NCBI RefSeq assembly: GCF_021029445.1
Contig: NZ_CP072610.1
Coordinates: 1,116,001 to 1,180,000 of the forward strand
Source: Pseudomonas wenzhouensis
Lineage (GTDB): Bacteria > Pseudomonadota > Gammaproteobacteria > Pseudomonadales > Pseudomonadaceae
Reading direction: 5' to 3'
DNA length: 64,000 nucleotides
Position 1 is the stretch's first letter. The number at the start of each line of letters is the position of its first letter. A program made the translations under genes and the position numbers. The notes beneath the pieces were generated by a model. It was not told the origin of the DNA. It searched no databases and worked only from the letters and a program-made list of their open reading frames with translations. Of the stretch, positions 18,352-27,457 are shown piece by piece.

Positions 18352-19548
18352 TCACTGTTGCCGCCGGGGCGCCAGCTTATGTGCCAGCGGCACCAGCATC
18401 AGAGCCATGACCGCGATAGCCGCCGCCGCATAGCCAAGATACTCGCTCCCCAGATTGGCAATGGTCATGCCGCCGACAATGGCACCAATACCGATGCCGG
18501 CATTCGCCGCTGATACGTTGGTGGTGCCCGCCAGTGCCTTGGAATGCGATACCGAACTCATGACCCGGACCTGGCTGACCGGATAAAGAGCGGTATTGGC
18601 AATGCCCCACAGGCCCAGCGCAGCACAGAACATCAGACCCACATGCGCGAACGGGACAATGGCAACCATGCCAATCGCCAACAGAAGCAGAAAGAGTACG
18701 CTGGCCTTGATCGGGGATCTATCGATCGCCTTGCCGCCAATCCAGTTGCCGATCAGGCCGACTGCGCCGAATGCCATCAGCCACCATCCGATATGTTCCG
18801 GGGGCACACCTGCCACGCGCTCCAGGATATCGGCGAGGTAGGTGTAGGCAGTGAACATGGCACTGAACACGACGATGGAAAGCAGCACGTTCGAAAGGAA
18901 ATAGGGCTCCTTGAAAATCTTCGCCTGCTGTAGAAAGTCCACCTTGGCGGTGCGGGAAACGGCAGGCATGAACGCCAGGATTGCCAACGACATGATCAGC
19001 GACAAGCCCGCGAGCAGCCAGAATGCGCCCCTCCAGCCAAGTGCATTGGACACCAGGGTGCCCAGCGGAATGCCGAGCAGCATCGCGGCAGAAATACCCA
19101 GATAGACGTTGGCGATTGCCTGGCCCGCTTTTTCGGGGCCGGCCAGTTGCCCGGCGGTTTCACTGGCTGTACCCCAGAACACGGGCAGCGCCAGCGCAGG
19201 TATCAGGCGTGCGACAGCGAGAAGCCAAAAGCTCTCCGATACCGCAGCAAGGGCATTTGATGCAGCGAAAATCAGAAGGATGACTACGAACAGCTTCTTC
19301 CGATCAAGATGAGAAAGCATTGCTGTCAGCGGTGGTCCGAAAAACATCACCGTGAAGGCAAACAGAGTCACCAGTTGGCCTGCCATCGAGATGGAAATGT
19401 CCAGATCTCGGGCAAGAGCAGGCAGGAGGCCGACGATCAGAAACTCCGTAGTGACGATGAGAAAGGCGGAAAACGCCAGGATGGCGATGCTAAGACCAGC
19501 GCCTCGTTGTGAGCCGACAGATTGAGAGGCTGATTCATATACAGACAT
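18352..19548 (-). CDS. MFS exporter, sugar-efflux / NepI-like DHA1 family
   Basis: Encodes 398 aa with 12 hydrophobic segments. The DHA1 signature between helices 2 and 3 (FGPPLTAMLSHLDRKKLF) and the helix-5 region (NVYLGISAAMLLGIPLGTLV) resemble the SotB/AraJ/NepI group, which exports sugars, nucleosides or drugs. The substrate is unknown. It has an A+T-rich upstream region (19549-19640) that probably holds its promoter. It is the last intact gene before the rearranged accessory region. Confidence 0.85.
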   Translation of the reverse strand: MSVYESASQSVGSQRGAGLSIAILAFSAFLIVTTEFLIVGLLPALARDLDISISMAGQLVTLFAFTVMFFGPPLTAMLSHLDRKKLFVVILLIFAASNALAAVSESFWLLAVARLIPALALPVFWGTASETAGQLAGPEKAGQAIANVYLGISAAMLLGIPLGTLVSNALGWRGAFWLLAGLSLIMSLAILAFMPAVSRTAKVDFLQQAKIFKEPYFLSNVLLSIVVFSAMFTAYTYLADILERVAGVPPEHIGWWLMAFGAVGLIGNWIGGKAIDRSPIKASVLFLLLLAIGMVAIVPFAHVGLMFCAALGLWGIANTALYPVSQVRVMSSVSHSKALAGTTNVSAANAGIGIGAIVGGMTIANLGSEYLGYAAAAIAVMALMLVPLAHKLAPRRQQ

Positions 19549-19639
19549 GGGCGCAGCTCCGATAAAAAACGGCTGCGAGTCTATTGGTTATTTATGTTCT
19601 TATTTTTGTCATTTGTTCACTTTATTTGTGAATGAAATT

Positions 19640-19855
19640 CTTTAATTGGGGCGGCTTAGCGCTGCCCGAGACGACCATCTGCCTACCAAAAGGCCAGGCC
19701 GCCCACGCCCTGCGTCACGCCTTCGTCAGCCACTTCATACAGAACGGTGGGCACTGCAGAAAATCCTGGGTTATCCAGCCTGGCCATGTGTTATGCGCAC
19801 TTGGCGCTGGAGCATCTGGCGGATGCAGTGCGCCTTGGCCCGGTCTCGTCTCTAG
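19640..19855 (+). pseudogene. Decayed tyrosine-recombinase (integrase) C-terminus
   Basis: Conserved integrase pieces appear in successive frames: LPKGQAAHALRHAFVSHFIQ (the HALRHxF box with catalytic Arg/His), then LQKILGYP in a second frame, then MCYAHLALEHLADAVRLGPV in a third, matching the usual (T)MRYAHLAPEHLxDAVRL catalytic-Tyr segment. At least two frameshifts separate them and there is no N-terminal part. It is the only visible trace of the recombinase that could have inserted the accessory region starting here. Confidence 0.75.
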
Positions 19856-19906
19856 GATTCAGACATTCCATTGATGGAATATTCCTTTGGGGTTATATTT
19901 TTCGCC

Positions 19907-20272
19907 ATGACTTGGGATATTGAGTATACCGACGAATTCGGCTAGTGGTGGGAAAGCTTGTCTGCTGAGGAGCAGGAGTCTGTTGCGGTGTCAGTCCAGC
20001 TCTTGGAGGAGCGAGGCCCGTCACTTGGCTTTCCACACAGCAGCGGAATCAACGGCTCTCGTCACAGCCACATGCGGGAGCTGAGGACGCAGCACGAAGG
20101 CCGATCCTACAGAACGCTGTATGCATTCGATCCCAGGCGCTCGGCTATCTTGCTGATCGATGGCGACAAGACTGGTGATGATCGTTGGTATGACATCAAC
20201 GTTCCGCTGTCTGATCGACTGTATGACGAACATCTGGAACAGCTTCGAAAGGAGGGCTTGATAGATGGCTAA
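19907..20272 (+). pseudogene. HigB/RelE-like toxin gene with an amber codon at position 13
   Basis: Reads MTWDIEYTDEFG, then TAG at 19943-19945, then WWESLSAEEQESVAVSV to the end. This aligns along its whole length with the intact 121-aa copy at 51861, which has Asp (GAC) at codon 13. The family is the Gp49/HigB branch of RelE-like mRNA interferases. The toxin would be cut to 12 residues unless the TTG at 19958 (105 aa) restarts translation. The antitoxin gene downstream overlaps by 8 bp and is intact. Confidence 0.82.
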
Positions 20273-20597
20273 GAAATTTGCAGAGCTGCGCGCAAAAATG
20301 GCGCCTGAGGCTCAGGCCAGGGTAGAGGCAAAAGCCCAGGAGCTGCTTGCAGAGATGCCGCTTCATGAGCTGCGTCAGGCTCGTGGGTTGTCACAGAAGG
20401 TGCTGGCTGAGGTACTGCATGTACAGCAACCATCCATTGCCAAGATGGAAAAGCGTACTGACATATACATTTCCACTTTGCGTAGCCACATCGAAGCCAT
20501 GGGTGGTCAGTTGGATGTCATTGCCCGGTTTCCCGATGGTTCGGTGAAGATCAGCAATTTTTCAGACATCGAAAGCGATCTTCTCCTGCAGGCTTAA
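20265..20597 (+). CDS. HigA-like XRE antitoxin (intact)
   Basis: Encodes 110 aa: an N-terminal helix, then the helix-turn-helix ELRQARGLSQKVLAEVLHVQ, QPSIAKMEKRTDIYISTLRS, and a C-terminal tail VKISNFSDIE. This is the XRE antitoxin that follows Gp49/HigB toxins. The start overlaps the toxin stop (toxin-first order, as in higBA). It should bind its own promoter and neutralise the toxin. Because the local toxin is interrupted, it may instead protect against the intact toxin at 51861-52226 (inference). Confidence 0.88.
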   Translation: MAKKFAELRAKMAPEAQARVEAKAQELLAEMPLHELRQARGLSQKVLAEVLHVQQPSIAKMEKRTDIYISTLRSHIEAMGGQLDVIARFPDGSVKISNFSDIESDLLLQA

Positions 20598-20660
20598 CGC
20601 TTCGACACCCCAAAGAAAAACTCCTGACTTTCTCTAGGAAAATCAGGGGTTTATGTGCTT

Positions 20661-20960
20661 CAAATTGGTGGAGCCGGGGGGGATCATAAAAGATATAATA
20701 AGGTATTGATTTAAAAGAATATTTAAATGGATTTCTCAAAAAGTGCCCCCTGAAGTGCCCTCAAAGGAAAACTCCCGACGAATGGTGGGTAGGGAGTTGA
20801 ACTGGCGTCCCTTGCTGATGGCTCTGCCTGCCGGACTTAGGCGTGGTCTGAAATAGCCCTACATTCCCTTGTTGACTTCAGCCTCTGCCGATTCTGAACG
20901 CTCCCGGGTTCAGATGTGCTAGACCGCTAAAGACAAATCTTAGGCCGCTAAGGTAACACC
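20661..20960. repeat. 300-bp direct repeat, copy 1, carrying an ssrA 3'-end-like core
   Basis: About 300 bp recur at 42335-42632 with two single-base deletions and one substitution. The repeat opens with TTGGTGGAGCCGGGGGGG, which matches the complement of the conserved 3' end of Pseudomonas tmRNA (CCCCCCGGCTCCACCA), a known integrase target. The rest holds A+T-rich sequence, an AACTCCC/GGGAGTT dyad near 20770-20800, and no gene I recognise. The flanks outside the repeat differ between copies. Confidence 0.88.
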
Positions 20961-20990
20961 GGCTGACATGCGACCCCTTTTGGGTTCTAG

Positions 20991-22321
20991 CAGGCCGTTG
21001 AAAAACTCGGCTTCAACTGCCCCAACCCGTCCGGTTTGGCGCTTTTTCAAGCGCTTTGGCCTAACGGAGTCCACACAAGGCCTGACTTCAGGCCTTTTTG
21101 ACAGGTTTCAGCACCACGTTCACGCCTTTCGGCGTTTTTTGGGCGTAACTCGCCCTATACATGCGATCCTCGCCACCAACCCGACAGGCTACCCAGTCGG
21201 ATCAGGTTGTAGACCGAGAAACCCAGCAATAACTGAGCACTCAGCTTGGCGCGACCGATCAGCTTGGTCTTGCGCAGGCCGCCAACCGTCTTCAGCCAGC
21301 CAAAACCTTCTTCGATCCGCTTGCGGATCTTCTGGCTGGCGGCATACCCCGGATGCCGCGTGGTGCGCCCATCGATGGCGCTGCCCTTGCGCTTCTGCGC
21401 CACATGCGGTGTCACTTTCAGCTCGCGCGCCCTCTGCACGAAACGCTTCTGGTCGTAATTCTTGTCTGCACCTACCGTGCTGCCCGGCTTGGCCGTGCGC
21501 TCCAGCATCTCCAGCGCCGCCTCTACCTCGGCACGTCCATTGAACTCGGTGCATTCCACATCCACGATCAGACCGTTGCGGTGCTCCATCATCGTGTGGG
21601 CCATGTGCGCCAGACGACTGGCATCGCCATTGCTCTTGCGCGCCAGCCGGGCCTCGGGATCGCTGGTCGATTGGTGGGTCGCGTTGCTGCGCTTCTCGCC
21701 CTTGAAGTCGGCATCGGGGTTGCGCGTGCCATCCTCCGGTGGGTCGCCGCCATCCTTCTTGATAAAGGACTTGTGCGAGGCCCAGGCGTCGATCAGCGTG
21801 CCATCGACGCTGAAATGCTCGTTGCTGGCGTACTCGGACCATGCGGCCAGCGACTTGATGCGCTGGAAGAACAGCCGCGCTACATCCTGGTTGAACAAGC
21901 GGTCACGGTTCTGGCTGAAGGTCGAGTGATCCCACATGCGCTCGTCCATCGACAAGCCGACGAACCAGCGAAACAGCAGGTTGAAATCAATCTGCTCGAC
22001 CAACTGCCGCTCGGAGCGAATGGTGTAAATCACCTGCAGCAACGAGGCGCGCAGCAGCCGCTCCGGCGCAATCGAGGCCCGTCCCAGGGTGGAGTACAGC
22101 CCGTCGAAGTCCCGATCCATCGAAGCCAGAACGGTATCGACCAGGCCTCGCAGGGGACGCAGCGGGTGATCGTTCGGGATGCGCTGCTCCAGCGTCGTAT
22201 AACTGAACAGCTCGTTTTGTTTGAGGTCGAGTCCACGCATCGGCTTGGGCTGGCTTCGGCAGAAGAGGATGGCCGCCATTTTGCCAGAGCCACGCGGGCT
22301 CTGGCTTTTTTCAACGGCCTG
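20991..22321. mobile_element. Complete IS5-superfamily insertion sequence
   Basis: A 1331-bp element bounded by CAGGCCGTTGAAAAA and its exact complement TTTTTCAACGGCCTG. Both ends are flanked by CTAG (20987-20990 and 22322-22325), consistent with a 4-bp target duplication. It holds one transposase gene on the minus strand and appears intact. It is inserted about 27 bp beyond the 300-bp repeat. Confidence 0.92.
21155..22240 (-). CDS. IS5-superfamily DDE transposase
   Basis: About 361 aa from the ATG at 22238-22240 (MRGLDLKQNELFSYTTLEQR); an in-frame start 39 bp upstream is possible. DDE chemistry is suggested by EHFSVDGTLIDAWASHKSF (first Asp), a TVGADKNYD segment (second Asp) and RKRIEEGFGWLK (Glu). 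It is related to, but distinct from, the truncated transposase at 39603-40461. It should act at the 15-bp inverted repeats enclosing it. Confidence 0.92.
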   Translation of the reverse strand: MRGLDLKQNELFSYTTLEQRIPNDHPLRPLRGLVDTVLASMDRDFDGLYSTLGRASIAPERLLRASLLQVIYTIRSERQLVEQIDFNLLFRWFVGLSMDERMWDHSTFSQNRDRLFNQDVARLFFQRIKSLAAWSEYASNEHFSVDGTLIDAWASHKSFIKKDGGDPPEDGTRNPDADFKGEKRSNATHQSTSDPEARLARKSNGDASRLAHMAHTMMEHRNGLIVDVECTEFNGRAEVEAALEMLERTAKPGSTVGADKNYDQKRFVQRARELKVTPHVAQKRKGSAIDGRTTRHPGYAASQKIRKRIEEGFGWLKTVGGLRKTKLIGRAKLSAQLLLGFSVYNLIRLGSLSGWWRGSHV

Positions 22322-22460
22322 CTAGCTGATAGAAGCTATCCTGAATCTAGATATTGCTTTGGCTGTGCAGACAAACCAATTCCCCCAAGCGACACCAGAT
22401 CCCTGGTATCTCCTGGGTTGAAATCCATCAGATCACTTCGCGCATTGCGCATACGAAAGA

Positions 22461-22583
22461 ATGGCCGCTATGACACTCGTACAAGCCGTGACTGGGATTG
22501 TTGTTTTTGTAGTAGTCGTCGGAATCATCGGCTATGCCTTGGCCGACTATCTGGACAAAAAGTACGGTACGGATGACCGCTAG
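22461..22583 (+). CDS. Possible 40-aa single-pass membrane protein
   Basis: ATG at 22461 opens MAAMTLVQAVTGIVVFVVVV, then GIIGYALADYLDKKYGTDDR and a TAG. The first ~28 residues form one strongly hydrophobic helix, followed by a short charged tail with Lys, Asp and Arg, so it has the composition of a real small membrane protein. A weak GAAAG lies upstream. It sits between a complete IS5-type element and an IS5 fragment. No family is recognised; it may be the tail of a damaged gene. Confidence 0.45.
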   Translation: MAAMTLVQAVTGIVVFVVVVGIIGYALADYLDKKYGTDDR

Positions 22584-22891
22584 GGATGGTCTGAAAAAGA
22601 CTTCCCGAATCTGGTGAAATACGCCGATCCCGCCAGCCGAGTTTTTCCATGAAGCAGATGGCCTTCGCCGACGCCGAGTACGCCGGCAAGCGCAAGCAGA
22701 CCCGTAAGGAATTGTTCCTGATCGAGATGGATCAGGTGGTGCCGTGGAAGGGATTGATTGCCCTGATCGAGCCACACTACCCAAAGTGTGAAGGTGGTCG
22801 TCCAGCCTATCCGCTGATGGCCATGTTACGTATCCATCTGATGCAGAACTGGTTCGGCTACAGCGACCCGGCCATGGAAGAAGCGCTCTGA
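22584..22891 (+). mobile_element. IS5-family 5' fragment
   Basis: Starts with an IS5-type end (GGTCTGAAAAAGACTTCC) and carries 80 codons of transposase from the ATG at 22649 (MKQMAFADAEYAGKRKQTRK), up to LMQNWFGYSDPAMEEAL and a stop. A normal IS5 transposase continues for another ~240 residues, so this is a dead 5' remnant. A second fragment of a very similar element lies at 38896-39126. Confidence 0.87.
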
Positions 22892-23107
22892 ATCTCCCGC
22901 AAGCTTGCGCCCCTCGAGGTAGCGCATCAGCATGCCGTGCATCCAGCACATGAAATCAGTAGCGTGACATTCTTGACAAGCTCTAAAATCGTGTGCTGAT
23001 CCACTTGCTCGGTTTGGGTCTACAATGTAGGTAGTCAGGTATACTGGCAATTTACTGGCTCGAAAGAGCAATGCGCGATGCTTAGTAGATGCTCATCCAC
23101 ACAGGAT
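22892..23107. other. No gene recognised
   Basis: I see no convincing coding frame in this stretch between the IS5 fragment and the umuC remnant. The region around 22970-23060 is A+T-richer and has promoter-like words (TTGACA at about 22974), but nothing downstream is an intact gene on the plus strand. Confidence 0.4.
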
Positions 23108-23400
23108 CCGTCCCAATAGCGTCATAAATCCCATTTCGCAGCAGCCGATTCCTCTTCCTTCGGTTGATATTCGATTAAGCGACGCACATGGTGTGCAGTC
23201 ATGGCTGTGTATTCGTTCTTGCGACACAGATCCAGGAGTAGCACCTCGGTCTTGGCGTAGCTGAAGTCTTGGCGGTACAGCTGTTTCAGCCCAGCTTATA
23301 TAGCCGTGATGATCAGTTTGCTGGCGTCGGTTGGTAGTGAATTGTCAATATGACCAAGGTGCGCGATCAGGATGGCGATACGCAGCACCTGCCATACCAA
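23108..23400 (-). pseudogene. UmuC-like Y-family polymerase C-terminal remnant
   Basis: On the minus strand one frame reads SLPTDASKLIITAI, a TAA, then AGLKQLYRQDFSYAKTEVLL, LDLCRKNEYT and on to a stop near 23130. The pattern PTxDxRxxxxAAxxGLxxLYRxGFxYxKxGVMLLDL is the little-finger region of UmuC/ImpB-type error-prone polymerases. The catalytic N-terminal half is absent and the ochre codon interrupts what is left. Recognition is by eye, so moderate confidence only. Confidence 0.55.
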
Positions 23401-24144
23401 CTAACGGCGAAGGCCTGGCAATTTAATCAGCGACCACCCTGCCTCAGGTTCCTCCAACACCAGTCGCACACCTTTCATCGGTGCTGGATCCAGCAACTTA
23501 GGCACCAGGTCACCTACCATCCAGTTAGCGGTATTTGAGGCAATGATCCGACCCTCGGTGGATATCAATACTGCTTCGTTTGCCAAGCACATGAGGCTGC
23601 GGATCAGCATTTTCTCGACATTGTGGAGCGACAAGTCCAGCCCGGCGACCCCAATAAAGCGGTCATCGACAATGATTGGCATTGTGAAGGTCAGTACGTA
23701 CATGTTGGTGCCATAGAGGTCTACATACGGCCCCTCGACGCTACTGTTGCGAGAATCCCGCGGGCGGGCATACCAAGGCATGTTGGTGTAGTCGTAAAAG
23801 TTCTCTCGCCGCCGGTCAAAGTTCGGGCGTAACGGTAGGGTTTTGTCGCCGTCGGTCAAGTACCACCACTCGAGGTGCATCTCACGGTCGGCCAGGCCGC
23901 CAGGCTCGACTATGACCCCGCCGCCACAACCGAATGCGCCGGTAGCCAGCAATTGCGCATCGATCGCTGGACGCAGCAATGCTAGATCCTTCGAGGCGGG
24001 CTGACGCCCCTCCGCTAGCACGCGAGTCCATAGCTCGACCGTTTCATTCACCAGTTGCCGAACCTGACTAAAGATGGTCCCTACCGTGCTATTGAGCTGC
24101 CGGGCACATACATCAAGGGGATCGTTATTGCTCACGACAGACAT
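23401..24144 (-). CDS. Cache-domain sensory protein
   Basis: Encodes 247 aa with a cache (PAS-like extracellular-type) domain: LEWWYLTDGDKTLPLRPN, then FYDYTNMPWYARPRDSRN and YGTNMYVLTFTMPIIVDD with FIGVAGLDLSL, the usual cache strands and ligand-pocket residues. No signal peptide or membrane helix is visible, so it would be a cytoplasmic small-molecule sensor without an output domain. It lies downstream of a GntR regulator on the same strand and next to an amine-catabolism operon, so it may bind that operon's substrate (inference). The C-terminus ends close to the umuC remnant and could be slightly altered. Confidence 0.7.
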   Translation of the reverse strand: MSVVSNNDPLDVCARQLNSTVGTIFSQVRQLVNETVELWTRVLAEGRQPASKDLALLRPAIDAQLLATGAFGCGGGVIVEPGGLADREMHLEWWYLTDGDKTLPLRPNFDRRRENFYDYTNMPWYARPRDSRNSSVEGPYVDLYGTNMYVLTFTMPIIVDDRFIGVAGLDLSLHNVEKMLIRSLMCLANEAVLISTEGRIIASNTANWMVGDLVPKLLDPAPMKGVRLVLEEPEAGWSLIKLPGLRR

Positions 24145-24248
24145 GGCATTTTCCTCACGCTGGTTCTTTTGTACGTTGTTGTTCTCAAAATGTCTGGCAC
24201 AGCTTCGTGGATAGTCGGAGTTGGCTCCGCAAGGACCAAGCTGCGAAA

Positions 24249-25031
24249 TCAGCTTGGTAGCTCATTGTCAGTCAACAGCTCCAGGCGTAAGGCCATCAGA
24301 CGCTTGATGCCCCGGCTGACATGGGCCTCGGCCAGAGCGCCAGCGAGCACCGCATCGCCATTAACCAAGGCATCGAGAATGGCCCGGTGCTCCTGTTCGA
24401 TCACGGATACGTCATTACCACCGACGGCTTCCATCCAGAGCAGTTCGCCGATTTCAGATTGCAGACGCATTTCGGCATGGGTCAGACGCAGCGACTGAGC
24501 GGCAGCTGCTACCTCAATATGAAAGCGCGCATCGGCACGATGCCTGGCCAGACGCGTAGAGGCTTGTTTAAGCGACTCAATGTGCTGAGCAATACGCATC
24601 TGCTGCTCGCGGGAACTACGCTGAGCCGCCAGACGTGCTGCGGTACCGGAAATCGCTATCTGCTCGTCGCCGAGATCGCGCAGATCCGGGCCACTCATGT
24701 CCTGCAGACGCCGGAGCAGCAATGACTCGGGCAACTCAACTGGTGCACAGACAAAACTGCCGCCATTGCGCCCTCGACGCGTCTCGATCAGTCCGCGCTG
24801 ACGCAAGGTGACCAGCGCTTCACGCAGGGTCACAGTCGCGACCCCCAGTTGCAGGGCCAGCTCGCTTTCGCTGGGTAGTTGCTGGCCCTCGGTGAACAGC
24901 CCCAACTCAATGGCCTCCACAAGCCGGCGCACCACCTCGTCGGTGCGGCCTTCCTGGCGCAGGCGGATAAATGCGGTGCTGCGGGCAGTATTCAGGGCAC
25001 TCAATTGACTCTCCCTCTTAAGTAGGTTCAA
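24249..25031 (-). CDS. GntR-family (FadR/FCD) regulator of the N-dealkylation operon
   Basis: Encodes 260 aa. The N-terminal winged helix reads LPSESELALQLGVATVTLRE followed by ALVTLRQRGLIETRRGRNGG, the GntR signature. The C-terminal FCD-type helical domain includes EQEHRAILDALVNGDAVLAG and AHVSRGIKRLM, with metal-coordinating Asp and His residues. It is divergent from the aldehyde dehydrogenase gene (212-bp spacer), so it is the likely local repressor. The effector is unknown, probably the amine substrate or its oxidation product. Confidence 0.88.
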   Translation of the reverse strand: MNLLKRESQLSALNTARSTAFIRLRQEGRTDEVVRRLVEAIELGLFTEGQQLPSESELALQLGVATVTLREALVTLRQRGLIETRRGRNGGSFVCAPVELPESLLLRRLQDMSGPDLRDLGDEQIAISGTAARLAAQRSSREQQMRIAQHIESLKQASTRLARHRADARFHIEVAAAAQSLRLTHAEMRLQSEIGELLWMEAVGGNDVSVIEQEHRAILDALVNGDAVLAGALAEAHVSRGIKRLMALRLELLTDNELPS

Positions 25032-25242
25032 CCAGGCCCGATAGGCAAAGGGTTAAACGTTCAATTCCGCATCTTATAGAGGTTAGAGGGGGCACTGATA
25101 CGGCCGTTCCCCCATTTACAACCCTTGAAATCGCGTTGGCGAGCAATTATCGATGAAATGGTTGGCAATCCTCAAACGTTAAGATATGTTTTTATATGTT
25201 TTAGGCTTAATCACAACGACAAGACCCCAAAAGGGAACCGCC

Positions 25243-26667
25243 ATGCAAATAAACCTCCTGATCAATGGCCAGCTGGTGGCCGGTGAGGGCGCCAGCTACG
25301 CCGTATACAACCCTTCTCTCGGCGAAGTACTGGTTAACATCAACGAAGCCAGCAGTGCCCAGGTCGATGCAGCCGTACAGGCCGCCGACCAGGCCTTCGA
25401 CAGCTGGTCGCAAACCCCTCCCAAAGACCGTGCCCACCTGCTGCTCAAGCTTGCCGAACGCATCGAGGCCGAGGCCGAGACCTTCGCTCGACTTGAATCG
25501 CAGAACTGCGGAAAACCCTACCTGGCCGCACTGAACGACGAAATTCCTGCGGTTGCCGACGTATTCCGTTTCTTTGCCGGCGCCAGTCGCTGCATGAACG
25601 GCTCGGCCGGTGGCGAGTACCTGCCCGGGCATACCTCGATGATCCGCCGTGATCCGCTGGGCGTGGTCGCCTCCATCGCGCCGTGGAATTACCCGCTGAT
25701 GATGGTTGCCTGGAAGCTCGCTCCAGCCCTGGCCGCCGGCAACTGCGTGGTGCTCAAACCGTCCGAGCAGACGCCCCTGACGGCCCTGAAACTGGCTGAA
25801 ATCATCAACACGCTGTTCCCTGCAGGCGTGGTCAACATCCTCTTCGGCAAGGGCCCAAGTGTCGGTGAGCCTCTGGTCACGCACCCGAAGGTACGCCTAG
25901 TCTCGCTGACCGGCTCCGTCGCCACTGGTGCGCGCATCGTCGCCAATACTGCCAGTAGCGTCAAACGCACCCACATGGAACTGGGCGGTAAGGCCCCGGT
26001 TCTCATCTTCGACGACGCCGATATCGATGCTGCAGTCGAGGGCATCCGCGCCTTCGGCTTCTACAACGCCGGTCAGGACTGCACCGCAGCCTGTCGCCTG
26101 TATGTGCAGCAGGGCGTCTATGAGGAATTCGTTGAGAAGCTGGCCAAAGCCGTTGCTAGCATCCGCTACGGCCTACAGGACGACCCCGAAACCGAACTCG
26201 GCCCGCTGATCACGCGTGACCATCTGGAGCGTGTGGAGAGTTTTGTCGAGCGCGCCAAGGCCCAGCCGCACATCCGCGTGATCACCGGAGGCAAGCGCGT
26301 CTCCGGCCCGGGCTTCTTCTTTGAACCGACTGTACTGGCCGATGCCCGTCAGGATGACGAGATCGTCCAGCGAGAAGTCTTCGGCCCGGTGGTCAGCATC
26401 ACGCCGTTCAGCGACGAAGCCCAGGCCCTGACTTACGCCAACGATTCCGACTACGGTCTGGCTTCCTCTGTATGGACCAGCGACGTCGGCCGCGCCAACC
26501 GCCTGGCCGCGCGTTTGCAGTACGGCTGCACCTGGGTCAACACGCACTTCATGCTGGTTAGCGAAATGCCGCACGGTGGCATGAAACAGTCTGGCTATGG
26601 CAAGGACATGTCCATGTATGGCCTCGAGGACTACACCTGCGTACGCCATGTGATGTTTAAGCACTGA
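25243..26667 (+). CDS. Aldehyde dehydrogenase, gamma-aminobutyraldehyde dehydrogenase-like
   Basis: Encodes 474 aa from the ATG at 25243 ([20 protein letters not shown]), the same length as E. coli PatD/YdcW. Catalytic features: Asn in APWNYPLMM, the Glu in [13 protein letters not shown], and the Cys in [13 protein letters not shown]; the NAD-binding [12 protein letters not shown] is also present. The family oxidises amino-aldehydes or betaine-type aldehydes to acids. As first gene of an operon with an N-demethylase/dealkylase it probably oxidises the aldehyde released by N-dealkylation. The exact aldehyde cannot be deduced. Confidence 0.9.
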   Translation: MQINLLINGQLVAGEGASYAVYNPSLGEVLVNINEASSAQVDAAVQAADQAFDSWSQTPPKDRAHLLLKLAERIEAEAETFARLESQNCGKPYLAALNDEIPAVADVFRFFAGASRCMNGSAGGEYLPGHTSMIRRDPLGVVASIAPWNYPLMMVAWKLAPALAAGNCVVLKPSEQTPLTALKLAEIINTLFPAGVVNILFGKGPSVGEPLVTHPKVRLVSLTGSVATGARIVANTASSVKRTHMELGGKAPVLIFDDADIDAAVEGIRAFGFYNAGQDCTAACRLYVQQGVYEEFVEKLAKAVASIRYGLQDDPETELGPLITRDHLERVESFVERAKAQPHIRVITGGKRVSGPGFFFEPTVLADARQDDEIVQREVFGPVVSITPFSDEAQALTYANDSDYGLASSVWTSDVGRANRLAARLQYGCTWVNTHFMLVSEMPHGGMKQSGYGKDMSMYGLEDYTCVRHVMFKH

Positions 26668-26851
26668 TATCGGGCATCACACCAGGATGCGCACACCCTT
26701 GGTGCGCGCATCCCGGCGCCAGCCCAGCCAATCGCTAGCAAAAATCTGCAGCAACAGCGCGCCAAAAGGCGCTCGAAATAAAACATATAAAACAATATGT
26801 AATATGGCATGGGTTCTGCTTTAGCTCTGCCATTCACAGTGAGGTGTCACC

Positions 26852-27457
26852 ATGCTTATCACAGGCATCAAGAGCAGGCCGGTCTATGACCGTCTGCAGC
26901 CGATGGCAGGCGGCTTACGCCACCTGATCGTCGGTCAGGGAAGTGGCGGTGCGGCCATGCTGCGACTGATCGGGGAAATGACCCCGGAGCAGCGCCAGGC
27001 CAGTACCCTGATCTACTCCACCGAGTCTTTCTCCGGCCACAACCACCTGGCTGAACTGCGCCAGGCAGAGGCCGGCGACCTGCAGGTATTCGACAGCAAT
27101 CAGGCGCTGATTGAATCCCTACGCCGCCAGCTGGAGAGCGCTCACATGGGTACCCGCCTGTACCTGAGCGGCTCGGAAAGCTTCATCGGCACCGCCATGC
27201 AGGCTGCTAATGCGGTGGATCTGAACCGCGACGAAGTACTGCGCGAGCACAGTGGCACCCTGGTTCGCCGCGTCTGGTGCGCACACTGCGACACCTACAC
27301 CGAAAACGTCACCCAGCGCGTATTCACCTGCCCGGGTTGTCAGCTGAATCTGGTTGTGCGCGACCACTATTCCCGCCGCCTGGCCGCCTTCCAGGGCATC
27401 AAGGCAGACGGCGAAGTCCCGGGTGAACTGCCGGCTGCCGAGGAACTCGATACATGA
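26852..27457 (+). CDS. DmmA-family dimethylamine monooxygenase subunit-like protein
   Basis: Encodes 201 aa. The C-terminal part holds a four-Cys zinc-ribbon-like motif (VWCAHCDTYT, then FTCPGCQLNL), followed by RDHYSRRLAAFQGIKAD, as in proteins annotated as dimethylamine monooxygenase subunit DmmA. The N-terminal half is a small Rossmann-like region (GGLRHLIVGQGSGGAAMLRL). It overlaps the next gene by 4 bp (ATGA), so it is translationally coupled to the reductase and demethylase. In characterised systems the subunit is needed for N-demethylation of secondary amines; whether this copy acts on dimethylamine is not known. Confidence 0.82.
   Translation: MLITGIKSRPVYDRLQPMAGGLRHLIVGQGSGGAAMLRLIGEMTPEQRQASTLIYSTESFSGHNHLAELRQAEAGDLQVFDSNQALIESLRRQLESAHMGTRLYLSGSESFIGTAMQAANAVDLNRDEVLREHSGTLVRRVWCAHCDTYTENVTQRVFTCPGCQLNLVVRDHYSRRLAAFQGIKADGEVPGELPAAEELDT

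Noticed and set aside
19943..19945. UAG recoding (pyrrolysine, selenocysteine-like or suppressor) as the explanation of the in-frame amber codons
   Set aside because: The paralogues have ordinary Asp and Gln at these positions, hsdM nearby also has a TAG inside a clearly dead gene, and no recoding machinery is visible. Mutation is simpler.
20661..20960. A tRNA or small RNA gene inside the 300-bp repeat
   Set aside because: Apart from the tmRNA-end match and one short dyad, no cloverleaf or promoter-hairpin arrangement could be drawn.
22826..23071. Minus-strand ORF of 81 codons over the IS5 fragment edge
   Set aside because: It spans the IS junction, has Cys/His-rich but unconvincing composition and no ribosome-binding site.
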